In this document: in pieces, positions 43,164 through 51,734 of the stretch | Position numbering within the stretch: the stretch's first letter is position 1 | How the letters are laid out: each line of letters begins with the position of its first letter | NCBI RefSeq assembly: GCF_018131075.1 | Contig: NZ_JAFCLS010000023.1 | Location: 62,001-126,000, forward strand | Length of the DNA: 64,000 nucleotides | Origin: Bradyrhizobium sp. JYMT SZCCT0428 | GTDB lineage: Bacteria; Pseudomonadota; Alphaproteobacteria; Rhizobiales; Xanthobacteraceae | Direction: 5' to 3' | Translations under genes and position numbers: made by a program | Notes under the pieces: generated by a model | Database searches by the model: none | What the model was told of the DNA's origin: nothing | What the model saw: only the letters and a program-made list of their open reading frames with translations

Positions 43164-43798
43164 GATGTTCTGCGCTGCCGCATGCCTCCGGGCCAGTTAT
43201 CAAGTAGCGTTTGCGTCGTCACGGTTTCGACCTGTTCGCCGAAGCGGTTCATGTAGACATTCATCATCGCATCGTGGGTTTCGTCCGCCGAGCTGCAAAG
43301 CGCGTCGGTGACGAGGATGACGCGGAACCCCCAGTCGATCGCGCCCAGCATGGTCGCCAGCACGCACACGTCGGTTTCGCCGCCGGTGATGATGACGGTA
43401 TCGATCCCCGCGCCCCCCAGCTGCTGGTGCAGGTCGGTGCCGGTCCAGGGAGAGTACACATGTTTGTCGAAGGTTCGGGCCGGGGGCACGTACTTGGCAA
43501 GGTCCGGGACCAGGCCGATCATCTCCGGGCCCAGCTGATCTAGGGTCATAGAATCCCACCGCTCATAGTAATGACGCCACATGCCGACGCCCTGGCCGGA
43601 CTTTTGGGCCGGGATAAACCGGGTGAAGATTGTTTTTTCCCGATGGGTCGAAGTGATCGACAGGATGTTGGGCAAGACGCGCTCCAGCCACGGCATCTTC
43701 CAGTCCGTGCCCTCGGCAAACATCTTCTGCATGTCCACACAGAGGTGAACCGCGGTCTCTCCGGGCGCGCCGTAGCGCAATTCATCATTCTTCGGCAT
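43160..43798 (-). CDS. Isochorismatase-like cysteine hydrolase
   Basis: 212 residues from ATG 43798 with AGGGAAAGAG upstream. The catalytic Asp is in 'VHLCVDMQKMFAEGTDW', the Lys region in 'FDKHVYSPW', and the nucleophile Cys in 'IITGGETDVCVLATMLGAIDWGF'. This family hydrolyses carbamoyl/amide or vinyl ether bonds, as in nicotinamidase or N-carbamoylsarcosine amidase. An exact EcfG-type promoter lies 26 bases upstream. It forms an operon with the 106-residue protein. Confidence 0.9.
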   Translation of the reverse strand: MPKNDELRYGAPGETAVHLCVDMQKMFAEGTDWKMPWLERVLPNILSITSTHREKTIFTRFIPAQKSGQGVGMWRHYYERWDSMTLDQLGPEMIGLVPDLAKYVPPARTFDKHVYSPWTGTDLHQQLGGAGIDTVIITGGETDVCVLATMLGAIDWGFRVILVTDALCSSADETHDAMMNVYMNRFGEQVETVTTQTLLDNWPGGMRQRRTS

Positions 43799-43823
43799 GG
43801 CTCTTTCCCTGAAAGCCAGCTCT

Positions 43824-43848
43824 AACGATGGCGAGACAGCATGGTTCC
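43824..43848 (-). promoter_or_regulatory. EcfG-type general stress promoter (GGAAC-N16-CGTT)
   Basis: GGAAC (complement of 43844-43848), 16 bases, CGTT (complement of 43824-43827). Exact consensus and correct orientation for the isochorismatase-like gene starting at 43798. Confidence 0.65.
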
Positions 43849-44027
43849 TGTTGGGAAGCGTTGCCAGGTTATGCAGCCCGGCGAGCCTGCGGCCAGGAAC
43901 GGGTTGGGGAGTCAAGCTCAGCGCAGCTGGCGCCGAGCGGAGCGAGCTGTGCCCTTGAGGCCAAGGGCAGAACCCTCCGTTCTTGCGCGAGAGATCGTGA
44001 CCGTGCGGCCGAGCCGGCGCGCCGACT

Positions 44028-44053
44028 GGAACTCATGTTATGCGACTGGTGTT
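44028..44053 (+). promoter_or_regulatory. EcfG-like promoter (GGAAC-N17-TGTT)
   Basis: GGAAC 44028-44032, 17 bases, TGTT 44050-44053, one mismatch in the -10. It lies 32 bases before the ATG of the small basic protein that opens the AlkB-ligase operon. Confidence 0.42.
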
Positions 44054-44085
44054 GGGTATCGACCAGACCATCGAGGAAGACGACA

Positions 44086-44346
44086 ATGGCAAAACGGGCA
44101 ACTTCCAGGAAAGCGGCGAAGAAGCGTGCCGCCAAACGCGAACTGATCGCCCCGCGCGGGGACAAGCGCTACATCCGGCGCGACGCTGCGGGGCGGATCA
44201 AGGAAAGCGATGATGTGAACCGCTCGCTGTCGCAGGACCGCCGCCGGAAGGCGAAGAAGGCCGCCAAGTCCGGCCAGGGCGACCGCGGAGACGGGAAGTC
44301 CGTGTCGAAAACTACGGCTCGAAAGAAGACGCGTGCAAAACGCTAG
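44086..44346 (+). CDS. Lys/Arg-rich small protein, 86 aa, heading AlkB-ligase operon
   Basis: ATG with GAGGAAG upstream. Highly basic: 'RKAAKKRAAKREL' at the start, a central 'APRGDKRYIRRDAAGRIKES' and a Lys-rich tail. The centre is a recurrent motif in small rhizobial proteins; the composition suggests nucleic-acid association. Its 3' end overlaps the alkB-like start by fourteen bases, so the three genes 44086-45900 form a tight operon. Confidence 0.75.
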   Translation: MAKRATSRKAAKKRAAKRELIAPRGDKRYIRRDAAGRIKESDDVNRSLSQDRRRKAKKAAKSGQGDRGDGKSVSKTTARKKTRAKR

Positions 44347-44935
44347 TCAAACTCTCGATCTTTTCGGCGACGACGCTCTTCCTGAGGGTTTCATATATCA
44401 GTCTGATTTCATGAGCCGCGAGGAAGAGCAATCTCTTTTAAGGCATATTGTGCCTCTTCCGTTTCGCGAGTTCGAGTTTCAAGGCTTCACCGGAAAGCGC
44501 CGGGTCTTTTCGTTCGGCTGGCGCTACGACTTCAACGGTGGCGGCCTATCAAAGGCCGAGGACATGCCGGAGTTTCTATCCGGCATCCGCGCGCGGGCGG
44601 AAGACTTCGCGGAAATCCCGCGCGGTACCCTCCATCAGGTCCTAATCACCGAATATACACCCGGCGCTGCGATCGGCTGGCACAAGGACCGCTCGGTGTT
44701 CGGGGACGTGGTCGGCATTTCGCTTCTGTCCGCCTGCACCTTCCGGCTGCGCCTAAAGACGGGCCATCGCTGGCAGCGCCGCAAGCTCACGGTAGAGCCG
44801 CGCTCTGTCTATCTCCTGCGCGGGCCTGCACGATCCGAGTGGGAGCACAGCCTCCCCGGCGTCGAAAGCCTGCGCTATTCAATTACCTTCCGAAATGTTC
44901 TCGAAGGGGCCTCGCCCGAAGGTTTGCGGGCATGA
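44333..44935 (+). CDS. AlkB-like 2-oxoglutarate/Fe(II) dioxygenase
   Basis: 200 residues, GTG start. The double-stranded beta-helix holds the iron ligands: H-x-D in 'AIGWHKDRSVFG' and the distal His in 'SEWEHSLPGVE', followed by 'RYSITFR' (R-x5-R), which binds 2-oxoglutarate and marks the AlkB family. The N-terminal lid has 'GFTGKRRVFSFGWRYDF'. It would remove methyl lesions from DNA or RNA by oxidation. Overlaps both neighbours and is co-expressed with a DNA ligase, a sensible repair pair. Confidence 0.92.
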   Translation: MQNASQTLDLFGDDALPEGFIYQSDFMSREEEQSLLRHIVPLPFREFEFQGFTGKRRVFSFGWRYDFNGGGLSKAEDMPEFLSGIRARAEDFAEIPRGTLHQVLITEYTPGAAIGWHKDRSVFGDVVGISLLSACTFRLRLKTGHRWQRRKLTVEPRSVYLLRGPARSEWEHSLPGVESLRYSITFRNVLEGASPEGLRA

Positions 44936-45900
44936 GCCGGACTTCCACGTTACCGAAGCGGCTCCAGCCGATGCTCGCCACCCTGACCGATGGTCCGTTC
45001 GACGATGCCCGTTGGATATTCGAGGACAAGTATGACGGCTTCCGAATGGTGGCTAACATCGCAGGCGGTAGGGTCACTCTCTACAGCCGCAACGGCAAGA
45101 TCATTAGCCACCGCTACACAGAAGTTGCGAAGGCGCTCGAAGGCGTGAAAGGCGACGCCGTGATTGACGGGGAACTCGTCGCTCTGGACGAAAACGGCGT
45201 GTCGCACTTCCAGCTGATGCAGAATGCGCTCCGTCACGAGGCGAATCTCCAGTATTGCGCATTCGACCTGATGTTTCACGATCAGGAAGACCTGCGCAGG
45301 CTTACGCTGCTCGAACGCAAGAAGCGCCTCAAGGAAATCCTGCCGCGCCACAAACGCATCGCCTTCAGCCGTCACCGCAAGACGAACGGTACAAAATTCT
45401 TCGAGAAAGCGGAGCGCCAGGGCCTTGAGGGCATCATGGCCAAGCGCGCGGACAGCAAATATCTGTCGGGCGCCCGCACGGACAACTGGCTGAAGATCAA
45501 GACGTCAAAGCGCCAGGAAGTCGTCATTGCGGGGTTCACCGCGCCCAGGCGAACGCGTCCCTTCTTTGGAGCGCTTGCCCTCGGACTGCGCGAAAAGAAC
45601 GGTTGGCGCTACATCGGTCATGTCGGAACAGGCTTCGGCCACAAGACGCTTGAGGAGCTGCACGGTAAGCTCATCAAGCTGAAGACTGCGAAGTCTCCGT
45701 TTGCCGGCAAGGTCAAGGATGAGGCCGTCACGACCTGGGTCAAGCCTTCGCTGGTGGCGGAGGTGAAGTTCACCGAATGGACGACAAAAGGTGAAATGCG
45801 CCATCCCGTATATCTCGGGCTCAGAGCTGATAAGCGGGCTGAAGACGTAACCCACGAGCGCGAGAAGCCGGGACACAACAAGAGGGCCGGCAAGCGGTGA
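44932..45900 (+). CDS. ATP-dependent DNA ligase, LigC type (second copy)
   Basis: 322 residues from an ATG overlapping the AlkB stop (ATGA). Nucleophile Lys33 in 'EDKYDGFRMVA', motif III 'AVIDGELVALDENG', 'YCAFDLMF', motif IV 'LEGIMAKRADSKYLSG' and motif V 'WLKIKTSKRQEVVIAGF', then the OB domain with 'GWRYIGHVGTGFG' and 'WVKPSLVAEVKFTEWT'. Closer to the LigD ligase domain than the copy at 39292, judging from the SKYLSG and GTGFG motifs. No phosphoesterase or polymerase domain. Confidence 0.93.
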   Translation: MSRTSTLPKRLQPMLATLTDGPFDDARWIFEDKYDGFRMVANIAGGRVTLYSRNGKIISHRYTEVAKALEGVKGDAVIDGELVALDENGVSHFQLMQNALRHEANLQYCAFDLMFHDQEDLRRLTLLERKKRLKEILPRHKRIAFSRHRKTNGTKFFEKAERQGLEGIMAKRADSKYLSGARTDNWLKIKTSKRQEVVIAGFTAPRRTRPFFGALALGLREKNGWRYIGHVGTGFGHKTLEELHGKLIKLKTAKSPFAGKVKDEAVTTWVKPSLVAEVKFTEWTTKGEMRHPVYLGLRADKRAEDVTHEREKPGHNKRAGKR

Positions 45901-46324
45901 CGTGCTCCCAGTCATCGAACAGTAAGGAACTCCGACCTGCAAATCCTTCGGACGGCTTCGTAAGGACGATAACGGAAGCCTAAACGAGCTCGCGCGCTCC
46001 CGTCTCCACGAACACCGTCATCGTATTGAAACGGCGGGGCCGTCCGATATGCCGCCCGGCGTCGCGTGAGCCGATTTCGACGAGCAAGGCTGAGGCGTCC
46101 AAGCTGATCGACGAGATGCCCCAGAAGGCGAACGTATGAATACAGGTAAACCAGTCTTGACGGACCAACAGCGTGACGAACCAAACGGCTGTGCCACGAG
46201 GCAGACGTACGGACAAGTCGGGCGAGTTGCTCACGCCTGAAGGCTCGCAGCGCATCATCGACGATTTGAAGAAACAATTGGCCGAACGAAAACCGCTGGA
46301 ATTCCAGCGGTTCTCTTGTCTCGG
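45901..46324. other. Intergenic with possible DUF3072 remnant
   Basis: At about 46066-46137 a plus-strand frame ends 'STSKAEASKLIDEMPQKANV', like the C-terminus of small DUF3072 proteins, but it has no matching N-terminus. A further frame from 46173 begins 'MTNQTAVPRGRRTDKSGELLTPEG' and is open into the antisense of the next gene. Neither is firmly supported. Confidence 0.3.
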
Positions 46325-46591
46325 TTATCGAGTGGTCGTGGGGGCAGCCGGGGCCGCGGGTGACGGAGCAGTGGTCGGGGCCATCGGTGCCGACGGGCGC
46401 GTGGTGTTCGAACCGATCGTAGTTCCGGGTGCTGAGTTGTCAGCCGTTCGGTTGTTGTTCCAAGGTGCCCACATAAACAGAACGGCGAGGACGGCGAGTC
46501 CAGCAATGAGGGCGATCATTCCGCGGCCCATTCCGGCCCGGCGGTTCTCACCACCGGTCAAGCGGTCGCGATTTAAATTATTGTCTGTCAT
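46325..46591 (-). CDS. Small single-helix membrane protein, 88 aa
   Basis: ATG 46591 with GGAGAAG upstream. A polar N-terminus (MTDNNLNRDRLTGG) is followed by one membrane helix (GMIALIAGLAVLAVLFMWAPW) and a Thr/Pro/Ala-rich disordered tail probably exposed to the periplasm. The pattern is common in this genus. An EcfG-like promoter lies 29 bases upstream. Function unknown. Confidence 0.72.
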   Translation of the reverse strand: MTDNNLNRDRLTGGENRRAGMGRGMIALIAGLAVLAVLFMWAPWNNNRTADNSAPGTTIGSNTTRPSAPMAPTTAPSPAAPAAPTTTR

Positions 46592-46619
46592 TTCACTTCT
46601 CCACAACTGCCCCCGGTCC

Positions 46620-46644
46620 AACCGATGCGATACACAATGGTTCC
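46620..46644 (-). promoter_or_regulatory. EcfG-like promoter (GGAAC-N16-GGTT)
   Basis: GGAAC (complement of 46640-46644), 16 bases, GGTT (complement of 46620-46623). One mismatch in the -10. Oriented toward the gene starting at 46591. Confidence 0.45.
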
Positions 46645-46880
46645 TCAGGTTAGAATGAGACTGGCAGCTCTTCCCTTACGTGAGGCGTATTCGCGGTTGC
46701 AATCCCGTACGCACATCCTTCCAGAGCGAATTTCACTACGTACCCGCGATTGCCGACTGCAAATATGAACAAACTCATCATTGGCTTTGCCGATAAGTCG
46801 GTAGAGCTCCGCAAAGCTCGGCTTCCTTTTGATAGACGATGGGCAGGAGCAACCTTTAAACCACCCGCCCGTTGCCCCGC

Positions 46881-47231
46881 ATGACAGACACTACACAAGA
46901 CAAGCGAGCGTCGAGCTCTTCCCCCGAAGCCCGTCACAAGGCCGATACAGGCAAGCCGATAGAGACCACCGAGCAGCTGAGGATCGCAATCGACCAAGGC
47001 AACGGAAAGGTCGATGCGACTGACCCCGCTGCCGCTCCGCTTGGAACCGACGACGAAGCGGGCGGAACTCCTAACAGCTATGCGCAGGTACGCTTGGCCG
47101 CTGCGCACGAGATCCGGCCCCATAAGAAACGACAACGGACTTCCGGTCTTGGGGCCGCATGGTGGGTCATCGGGGGAAGCGCATTCATGGCAGTGTCAAT
47201 CGTCGCTTCCGCTCTTTGGATAATACCGTGA
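46881..47231 (+). CDS. Tail-anchored small protein, 116 aa
   Basis: The polar, Thr/Ala/Glu-rich first 75 residues include 'TEQLRIAIDQGNGKVDATDPAAAPLG', then 'EIRPHKKRQRTSGLG' and a C-terminal membrane helix (AAWWVIGGSAFMAVSIVASALWI). It is likely anchored in the inner membrane with the N-terminus in the cytosol. It is followed nineteen bases later by another small gene. Function unknown. Confidence 0.7.
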   Translation: MTDTTQDKRASSSSPEARHKADTGKPIETTEQLRIAIDQGNGKVDATDPAAAPLGTDDEAGGTPNSYAQVRLAAAHEIRPHKKRQRTSGLGAAWWVIGGSAFMAVSIVASALWIIP

Positions 47232-47250
47232 TTGTGCAAAGGAGAAAGCA

Positions 47251-47493
47251 ATGACTGATTACGTAGACAAGCGCGGCGGAGCCTACGACCCAGTAACCCC
47301 GGCCGGAAACCCGCAGCCGCAGCAGGTGAAAGACAAGCAGACACCAAGCCAGAAGGACCAATGGGGTGCGGACGTTCGGCCCGAACCCCTACCTGGTCCT
47401 GACCAAGGAAATTACCCGCTGCCTGAAGGCTTGCGGAAAGAGCGCATGGGTCCACTCAACAAAGATACGGGCCGGCGCCCGAAGCAGACTTAG
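47251..47493 (+). CDS. Small disordered protein, 80 aa
   Basis: ATG with AAAGGAGAAAG upstream, an excellent ribosome site. Pro/Gln/Lys-rich: 'MTDYVDKRGGAYDPVTPAG', 'KDQWGADVRPEPLPGPDQGNY' and 'RMGPLNKDTGRRPKQT'. No fold is predicted by eye. Likely co-transcribed with the preceding membrane protein. Confidence 0.68.
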   Translation: MTDYVDKRGGAYDPVTPAGNPQPQQVKDKQTPSQKDQWGADVRPEPLPGPDQGNYPLPEGLRKERMGPLNKDTGRRPKQT

Positions 47494-47680
47494 TTCGGAA
47501 GGCCTCCAGAGCGCCGCACGATTTCTGCTTAGCTCTCGGGAGAACGTTGGGCCGTTAATGCTGCTTGGGGCAATTGGGGCTGACAGAGCTCATGAAATCC
47601 GAATTGCCACTTTTCCCGATGCAAATCGCCCTCATTGTGGGTGACACCGGAGAGCAAATGACCCCCGCGAGCGAAAAGAC

Positions 47681-47755
47681 ATGCCTTGGCTTATGGCGGC
47701 GTTTGCCGTGGTTATCCTGGTCATCGTCGGCGGGGCGTTTTTCCGCTGGCACTAA
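47681..47755 (+). CDS. Possible 24-aa membrane peptide
   Basis: MPWLMAAFAVVILVIVGGAF and a short basic end before TAA. The composition matches the 30-residue peptide at 56453. The frame is open upstream as 'ANDPRERKD' without a start, hinting at a longer form. The ribosome site is weak. Confidence 0.32.
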   Translation: MPWLMAAFAVVILVIVGGAFFRWH

Positions 47756-48211
47756 ACAGTCGCGTGTCTTGAATCTGCGGGTTGCCTATTCGGAGTGCCA
47801 AAGAGAGCGGCCCCAGCGCAGGGGAGACTGAGGCCGTCGTTCCAGCACGCCACGGCGGTGAGCATTCGGTCGTATTAGCAAATTCATCGTTCCTAGATAT
47901 CGGGCTTGTTTCGAGCTCGAGTGGCCTAGTGCGAAAATTGCCGTTTTGCCTTTCATCCCAAGTGGGGGCGCTTCTTTCCATTCTAGAGGTAAGTGAACTG
48001 CACGAGCGCCGACCGGCTCCTTGCACCATCATAGCCGGTCGGGCCACATGATGTGGTATACCGTATGTTCGCCGCCTCATACGTCGCCCGGGAAGCCGGC
48101 GACTCGCCGCTCGTTCCCTAAAAGCGGCTGTTTTTCAATGAGAGCGGCTATTCGACCATACTCGGTTTCTCATCAGCGCGATTGAGAGCCGTGGACCGTA
48201 AAGGCACATGA
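47756..48211. other. Intergenic, no supported gene
   Basis: Frames on both strands (for example 47782-48051 plus) are shadows of one another. A GC-rich inverted sequence (GGCCCCAGCGC near 47809) matches half of the hairpin at 61768, suggesting a repeated extragenic element. Confidence 0.3.
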
Positions 48212-48237
48212 GGAACGCTTCCACCGCTCCATGCGTT
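48212..48237 (+). promoter_or_regulatory. EcfG-type general stress promoter (GGAAC-N17-CGTT)
   Basis: GGAAC 48212-48216, 17 bases, CGTT 48234-48237. Exact consensus. It lies over the ATG at 48231, so translation more likely begins at the ATG at 48252. Confidence 0.6.
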
Positions 48238-48251
48238 GGATTCCGGGGGCT

Positions 48252-48458
48252 ATGGAGAGCCTCACGGACAAGAAGATTCTGGTCCTCGGCCTTTTGGTCG
48301 CATTTTGCTTCGCCCTAGCTGCAATAACCCGAGCAATAGTCAGCGCAGACACGGCCCAGAACAAATCCGTCGAAGGAGTGCCGCAGGCTGCAGTGCGGGA
48401 TGGTTTAGACGTTCGGCTCATCTCGCAACGAACATCAGACATGAGGTCAGAGCGTTGA
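48252..48458 (+). CDS. Small membrane protein, 68 aa
   Basis: MESLTDKKILVLGLLVAFCF leads a membrane helix (ILVLGLLVAFCFALAAITRAIV), then a polar end 'AAVRDGLDVRLISQRTSD'. The start was chosen at 48252 because the exact EcfG-type promoter ends at 48237. Function unknown. Confidence 0.52.
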   Translation: MESLTDKKILVLGLLVAFCFALAAITRAIVSADTAQNKSVEGVPQAAVRDGLDVRLISQRTSDMRSER

Positions 48459-48697
48459 ATTTGGCTCGAGATTGCTTCGGGCCACCGCGAATTGGAATGC
48501 CCGGACGAAATGCCAATTTAATCGTCGGACGTGGCTACTGCACTTTGCTTTTGCGAGACCGCAATAGCCAAAGGCGATTGTCGACAGCCTTCACCGTTCG
48601 CTTCAATCATTGGCGATTGAAACGGAAGTCCGGCCGGCATCCCGCAATTCCAGCAGCCGCCGGTCTTCTTCATCGCTCCATGGTCCTTTCTTGACCA

Positions 48698-49540
48698 TCA
48701 GCCGGCCTTGCGCTTCGCGGTTGCACGCATTTTCTTGGACGGCTTTTCGGCCGGGGCGGAACCCTTGCCACCCTTGATGCTCGCCTTCAGCGCATCCATC
48801 AGGCTGAAAACGTTGCTGGGGGCGGCTCGCTTCGCGGCGACTATCGGCTGGCCCTTCTGCTTTTTCTCGAGCAATTCCTGCAGCGCCGCCTCGTAACGAT
48901 CCTCGAATTTTTCCGGATCAAAATGGCCGGCCTTGGACTCGACGATGTGCCTGGCGAGATCCAGCATGTCCTTCGTGATCTTGACGTCCTGGATCTCGTC
49001 GAAGTACTCGGCGGCGTCGCGCACCTCGTAGGGGTAGCGCAGCAGCATGCCCATTAGGCCCTTGTCGCGGGCTTCCAGCGCGATGACGTGCTCGCGGCTG
49101 GTGAGAACCACCCGGGCGATCGCCACCTGGTCCATCGAGCGAATGGTCTCGCGGATCACAGCGTAGGCGTCATGCCCGACCTTGCCATCCGGCACGATGT
49201 AATAGGGGCGTACCAGGTAAAGATCATCGATCTCGCCGCGAGGGACGAACTCGTCGATCTCGATGGTGCGGGTCGAGTCCAGCGCGATGTTTTCCAACTC
49301 GTCCTTTGTGACTTCCAGACAGCGGTCCTTGTCGATCTGGTAGCCCTTGATGATGTCTTCGGACGTAACCTCTTCGCCGGTTTCAGCATCGACCTTCAGA
49401 TACCGAATTCGATTGCCGGTTTTCTTGTTGATCTGATTGAAGCTGATCTTCTCGGATTCCGAGGTAGCGGGAAACAATGCGATCGGGCAGGTCACGAGCG
49501 ACAGCCGCAAAAAGCCCTTCCAATTCGCGCGCGGGGCCAT
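48698..49540 (-). CDS. ku: DNA end-binding protein Ku
   Basis: 280 residues from ATG 49540 with GGTGGAG upstream. Bacterial Ku core: 'MAPRANWKGFLRLSLVTCPIALFPATSE', 'FNQINKKTGNRIRYLKVD', 'KGYQIDKDRCLEV', 'FVPRGEIDDLYLVRPYYIVPDGK' and 'YEVRDAAEYFDEI'. A Lys/Ala-rich C-terminal tail of about 40 residues follows, the part that recruits LigD and slides on DNA. It binds double-strand ends for non-homologous end joining with the LigD at 36525-39221, here 9.5 kb away. Confidence 0.96.
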   Translation of the reverse strand: MAPRANWKGFLRLSLVTCPIALFPATSESEKISFNQINKKTGNRIRYLKVDAETGEEVTSEDIIKGYQIDKDRCLEVTKDELENIALDSTRTIEIDEFVPRGEIDDLYLVRPYYIVPDGKVGHDAYAVIRETIRSMDQVAIARVVLTSREHVIALEARDKGLMGMLLRYPYEVRDAAEYFDEIQDVKITKDMLDLARHIVESKAGHFDPEKFEDRYEAALQELLEKKQKGQPIVAAKRAAPSNVFSLMDALKASIKGGKGSAPAEKPSKKMRATAKRKAG

Positions 49541-49608
49541 GAACTCAAACTCCACCTATACTGAATAAGATCAATATAGGCGGGGGATGGGAATGTGGGA
49601 GTCCCGGC

Positions 49609-49881
49609 TTAGCAGTCCGGGCAGGTGTCGCCGATGGACTGCATGACAGCCTCTGATGCTGCAAGGCACGCTTCCGGCGTGGCTCCGGGAAACGGGTTCC
49701 GCCAGGCTTCCTCGCGTGCCCGGTTCCAGGCATCCGGGTCCGAGCGGTCTTTCCGATGACCATGATGGTCGCACTCGGTCACGGCCTGCTGTTCGATTAG
49801 CACGCCAAGCGCCCAGCCTTCGAGCGTGCGGTAAGCTGGCCGTCCGGTCGGCGGAGAAGTGTTGCGCTGCGGGTTGCTCAT
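49609..49881 (-). CDS. Small conserved protein upstream of ku, 90 aa
   Basis: ATG 49881 with GAGGA upstream. Includes 'GRPAYRTLEGWALGVLIEQQAV', then 'HHGHRKDRSDPDAWNRAREEAWRNPF' and the end 'VMQSIGDTCPDC'. The His/Cys content could bind metal. It ends 68 bases before ku and may be co-transcribed with it. I do not recognise a named family. Confidence 0.7.
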   Translation of the reverse strand: MSNPQRNTSPPTGRPAYRTLEGWALGVLIEQQAVTECDHHGHRKDRSDPDAWNRAREEAWRNPFPGATPEACLAASEAVMQSIGDTCPDC

Positions 49882-50163
49882 GTTCATTCCTCGAATCAAA
49901 CGATGAGCAGCAATATAACACCCGGCACCTACGGTCTGAATCAGGGCTGCTTATGCCTATTGTCCACCGATAGGCGAACGCATCGAGGCCGCGTCACGCA
50001 ATGTGCAAAAGTGAACTTAGCAGATGACTATAATTTAATTGTTGGAGTCCTCTCGCGTATCTCGGGGGTGGACAGAGGTGCGCCGCCGCAGCCGGCCGGC
50101 GGTCCCATCTTCGCCTACCCCAGGGTGGGGCTATTGGCAGCTGGCGGTATCGCCTTAAAATGA

Positions 50164-50186
50164 AAGGCCCGCCAGAGGCGGGCCTT
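50164..50186 (-). terminator. Intrinsic terminator of the GSP17M-like gene
   Basis: AAGGCCCGCC (50164-50173), loop AGA, GGCGGGCCTT (50177-50186): a ten-base perfect stem, followed by T-rich sequence on either side. It lies six bases beyond the stop of the minus-strand gene at 50192. Confidence 0.85.
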
Positions 50187-50191
50187 AGTTT

Positions 50192-50803
50192 TTATAGATT
50201 TCGATAAAGATCTCGTTCTCGACGTATCTCGTCAGCCCCATAGGGCTGCGCTGCGGGATCGAACGACTGCCACCCGCTCTTCTGCCAAGCGGCAGTTCGG
50301 TTTCGAAGATTGACAGCCGACTCGTTCAGAAGGCCATCGAGCCGAGCGTGGTCGGCGTCCGCAACCCTGGCGGAAACGAGCGTGCCGCCTCGTCGAACAC
50401 CTTCAGCGTAGGCATGGGCGTCTTCGTCGGAGATGCCGGCTTCGGTCAGTGCGCCCACAATGCCGCCAGTAGCCGCGCCGGCCGCAGCACCGACGGCCGT
50501 TGAAGCGAGCCATCCCGCGGCAACAACCGGTCCGAGGCCTGGAATAGCCAGCAGTCCTAGACCTGCGAGCAGGCCCGCTGCTCCTCCCAACCCAGCACCG
50601 ATGCTGGCGCCCTTGCCGGCACTTTCGGCGCGGTCGTCCACGCCATCGGCGTCACGGTCCTTCTTGTCTCCGCTAAACCAGTTGTCGGAGTTGTTTGCTA
50701 CGATGCTGATGTCGGAATGCGCCACCCCAGCGGACTCGAGGCGGGCCACGGCCCGCTCAGCATCAGCGTAGCTGTCATACAGGCGAGAAATTGTGACGGT
50801 CAT
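50192..50803 (-). CDS. General stress protein 17M-like (YflT) with glycine-zipper
   Basis: 203 residues. The N-terminal domain 'MTVTISRLYDSYADAERAV' and 'LESAGVAHSDISIVANN' is the heat-induced/YflT-type fold. The centre (about 60-130) is a Gly/Ala-rich double helix (GASIGAGLGGAAGLLAGLGLLA and GAAAGAATGGIVGAL), a glycine-zipper suited to membrane insertion. The end 'AHAYAEGVRRGGTLVSARVAD' repeats the first fold. Stress-related by family; precise role unknown. Confidence 0.86.
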   Translation of the reverse strand: MTVTISRLYDSYADAERAVARLESAGVAHSDISIVANNSDNWFSGDKKDRDADGVDDRAESAGKGASIGAGLGGAAGLLAGLGLLAIPGLGPVVAAGWLASTAVGAAAGAATGGIVGALTEAGISDEDAHAYAEGVRRGGTLVSARVADADHARLDGLLNESAVNLRNRTAAWQKSGWQSFDPAAQPYGADEIRRERDLYRNL

Positions 50804-50816
50804 CTCGATGTTCCTT

Positions 50817-51131
50817 CTACTTGATGGGGTTCACATTGCCTTGGAAATCGAGGCTGACGTCGGTGGAAGCGCCGCCTTTGTCGGCCTTACCGCGCCAGAC
50901 ACCGTTATCGTCTTTCTTGAGGTCGCTGACATTGCCGTAACCGGCTTCTTCAATTTTTGATTTTGCCTGGCCCTCGGTAAAGCTATTCCGGCCGGCAACA
51001 GGCGCGGCGGAGTTGTTCTGTCCCGCACTGTTGACGGCATTGTTGTTCGGACCCGATTGGGCCGGCGGATTTTGCGCAAACGCTGGGGCCGCGGCCATCA
51101 GGATGCAGAAGGCGAGTGTCGAACGTTTCAT
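50817..51131 (-). CDS. Secreted PepSY-like protein, 104 aa
   Basis: Signal peptide (MKRSTLAFCILMAAAPAFA, cleavage after AFA) followed by an Asn/Gln-rich linker and a compact C-terminal domain: 'SFTEGQAKSKIEEAGYGNVSDL', 'DDNGVWRGKADKGGASTDVSLDFQGNV'. This is the PepSY-like domain pattern of small periplasmic proteins. It is 13 bases upstream of the YflT-like gene on the same strand. An EcfG-like promoter lies 34 bases upstream. Confidence 0.82.
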   Translation of the reverse strand: MKRSTLAFCILMAAAPAFAQNPPAQSGPNNNAVNSAGQNNSAAPVAGRNSFTEGQAKSKIEEAGYGNVSDLKKDDNGVWRGKADKGGASTDVSLDFQGNVNPIK

Positions 51132-51164
51132 TGGTGGTTTCCTCTTTCAATGTCCCACTGATGT

Positions 51165-51189
51165 AACCATGACCAACGCGCCAAGTTCC
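51165..51189 (-). promoter_or_regulatory. EcfG-like promoter (GGAAC-N16-GGTT)
   Basis: GGAAC (complement of 51185-51189), 16 bases, GGTT (complement of 51165-51168), one mismatch. It points to the PepSY-YflT operon starting at 51131. Confidence 0.48.
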
Positions 51190-51651
51190 ATAAGCCCTGG
51201 TCGTGCGCTAAACCAACGAGACTGACGGCCCTCCAGGCGGGGCCATTGATGTGCCGGACGGCTCAAAGCAAGGACGGCCAATCAGGCGATCGGACTTCCG
51301 CTTGATGGTGTTCTCCATGGGAGCGCGAGCTGCCATCATAGCCAAGCGGCGTGAGGGCCTCGGCCGGTTTTTTGACCTCCCTGAGAGTCAAATGTCCAAA
51401 CGAAGCCTGTGAGGTTGGCTGCCTGGACTACCCTGGTCCTCCTTGACAAGAACCCCACGACAGCTGGCGTGAACTTCGCGTCGGTGCGGGACACGCGTTT
51501 GCAAAGCCAGCCGCACGAGCGAATCGTCGGGACTTCGCATAACGGTCGTGAAGCGCTCAAGCCCGCGACCCGAGTAGGTATTTGTGATCTTCGAGCGCCT
51601 ACCAGCAACCATCAAGCGCTAACGCGCCAAGCATGGCTGGGCGTTTCAATT
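51190..51651. other. Intergenic, no supported gene
   Basis: A short plus-strand frame near 51310-51411 reads 'MGARAAIIAKRREGLGRFFDL' but lacks a good ribosome site; longer frames on both strands over 51336-51666 are mutual shadows. Confidence 0.3.
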
Positions 51652-51676
51652 GGAACCTTCCAATAGGATTTCCATT
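51652..51676 (+). promoter_or_regulatory. EcfG-like promoter (GGAAC-N16-CATT)
   Basis: GGAAC 51652-51656, 16 bases, CATT 51673-51676, one mismatch in the -10, 58 bases before the transporter GTG. Confidence 0.4.
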
Positions 51677-51734
51677 GAATGGCTATACGCGGCGCACTCC
51701 CGTGCCGGGTTGGCTCGCTCATTGGTAGATAGAG

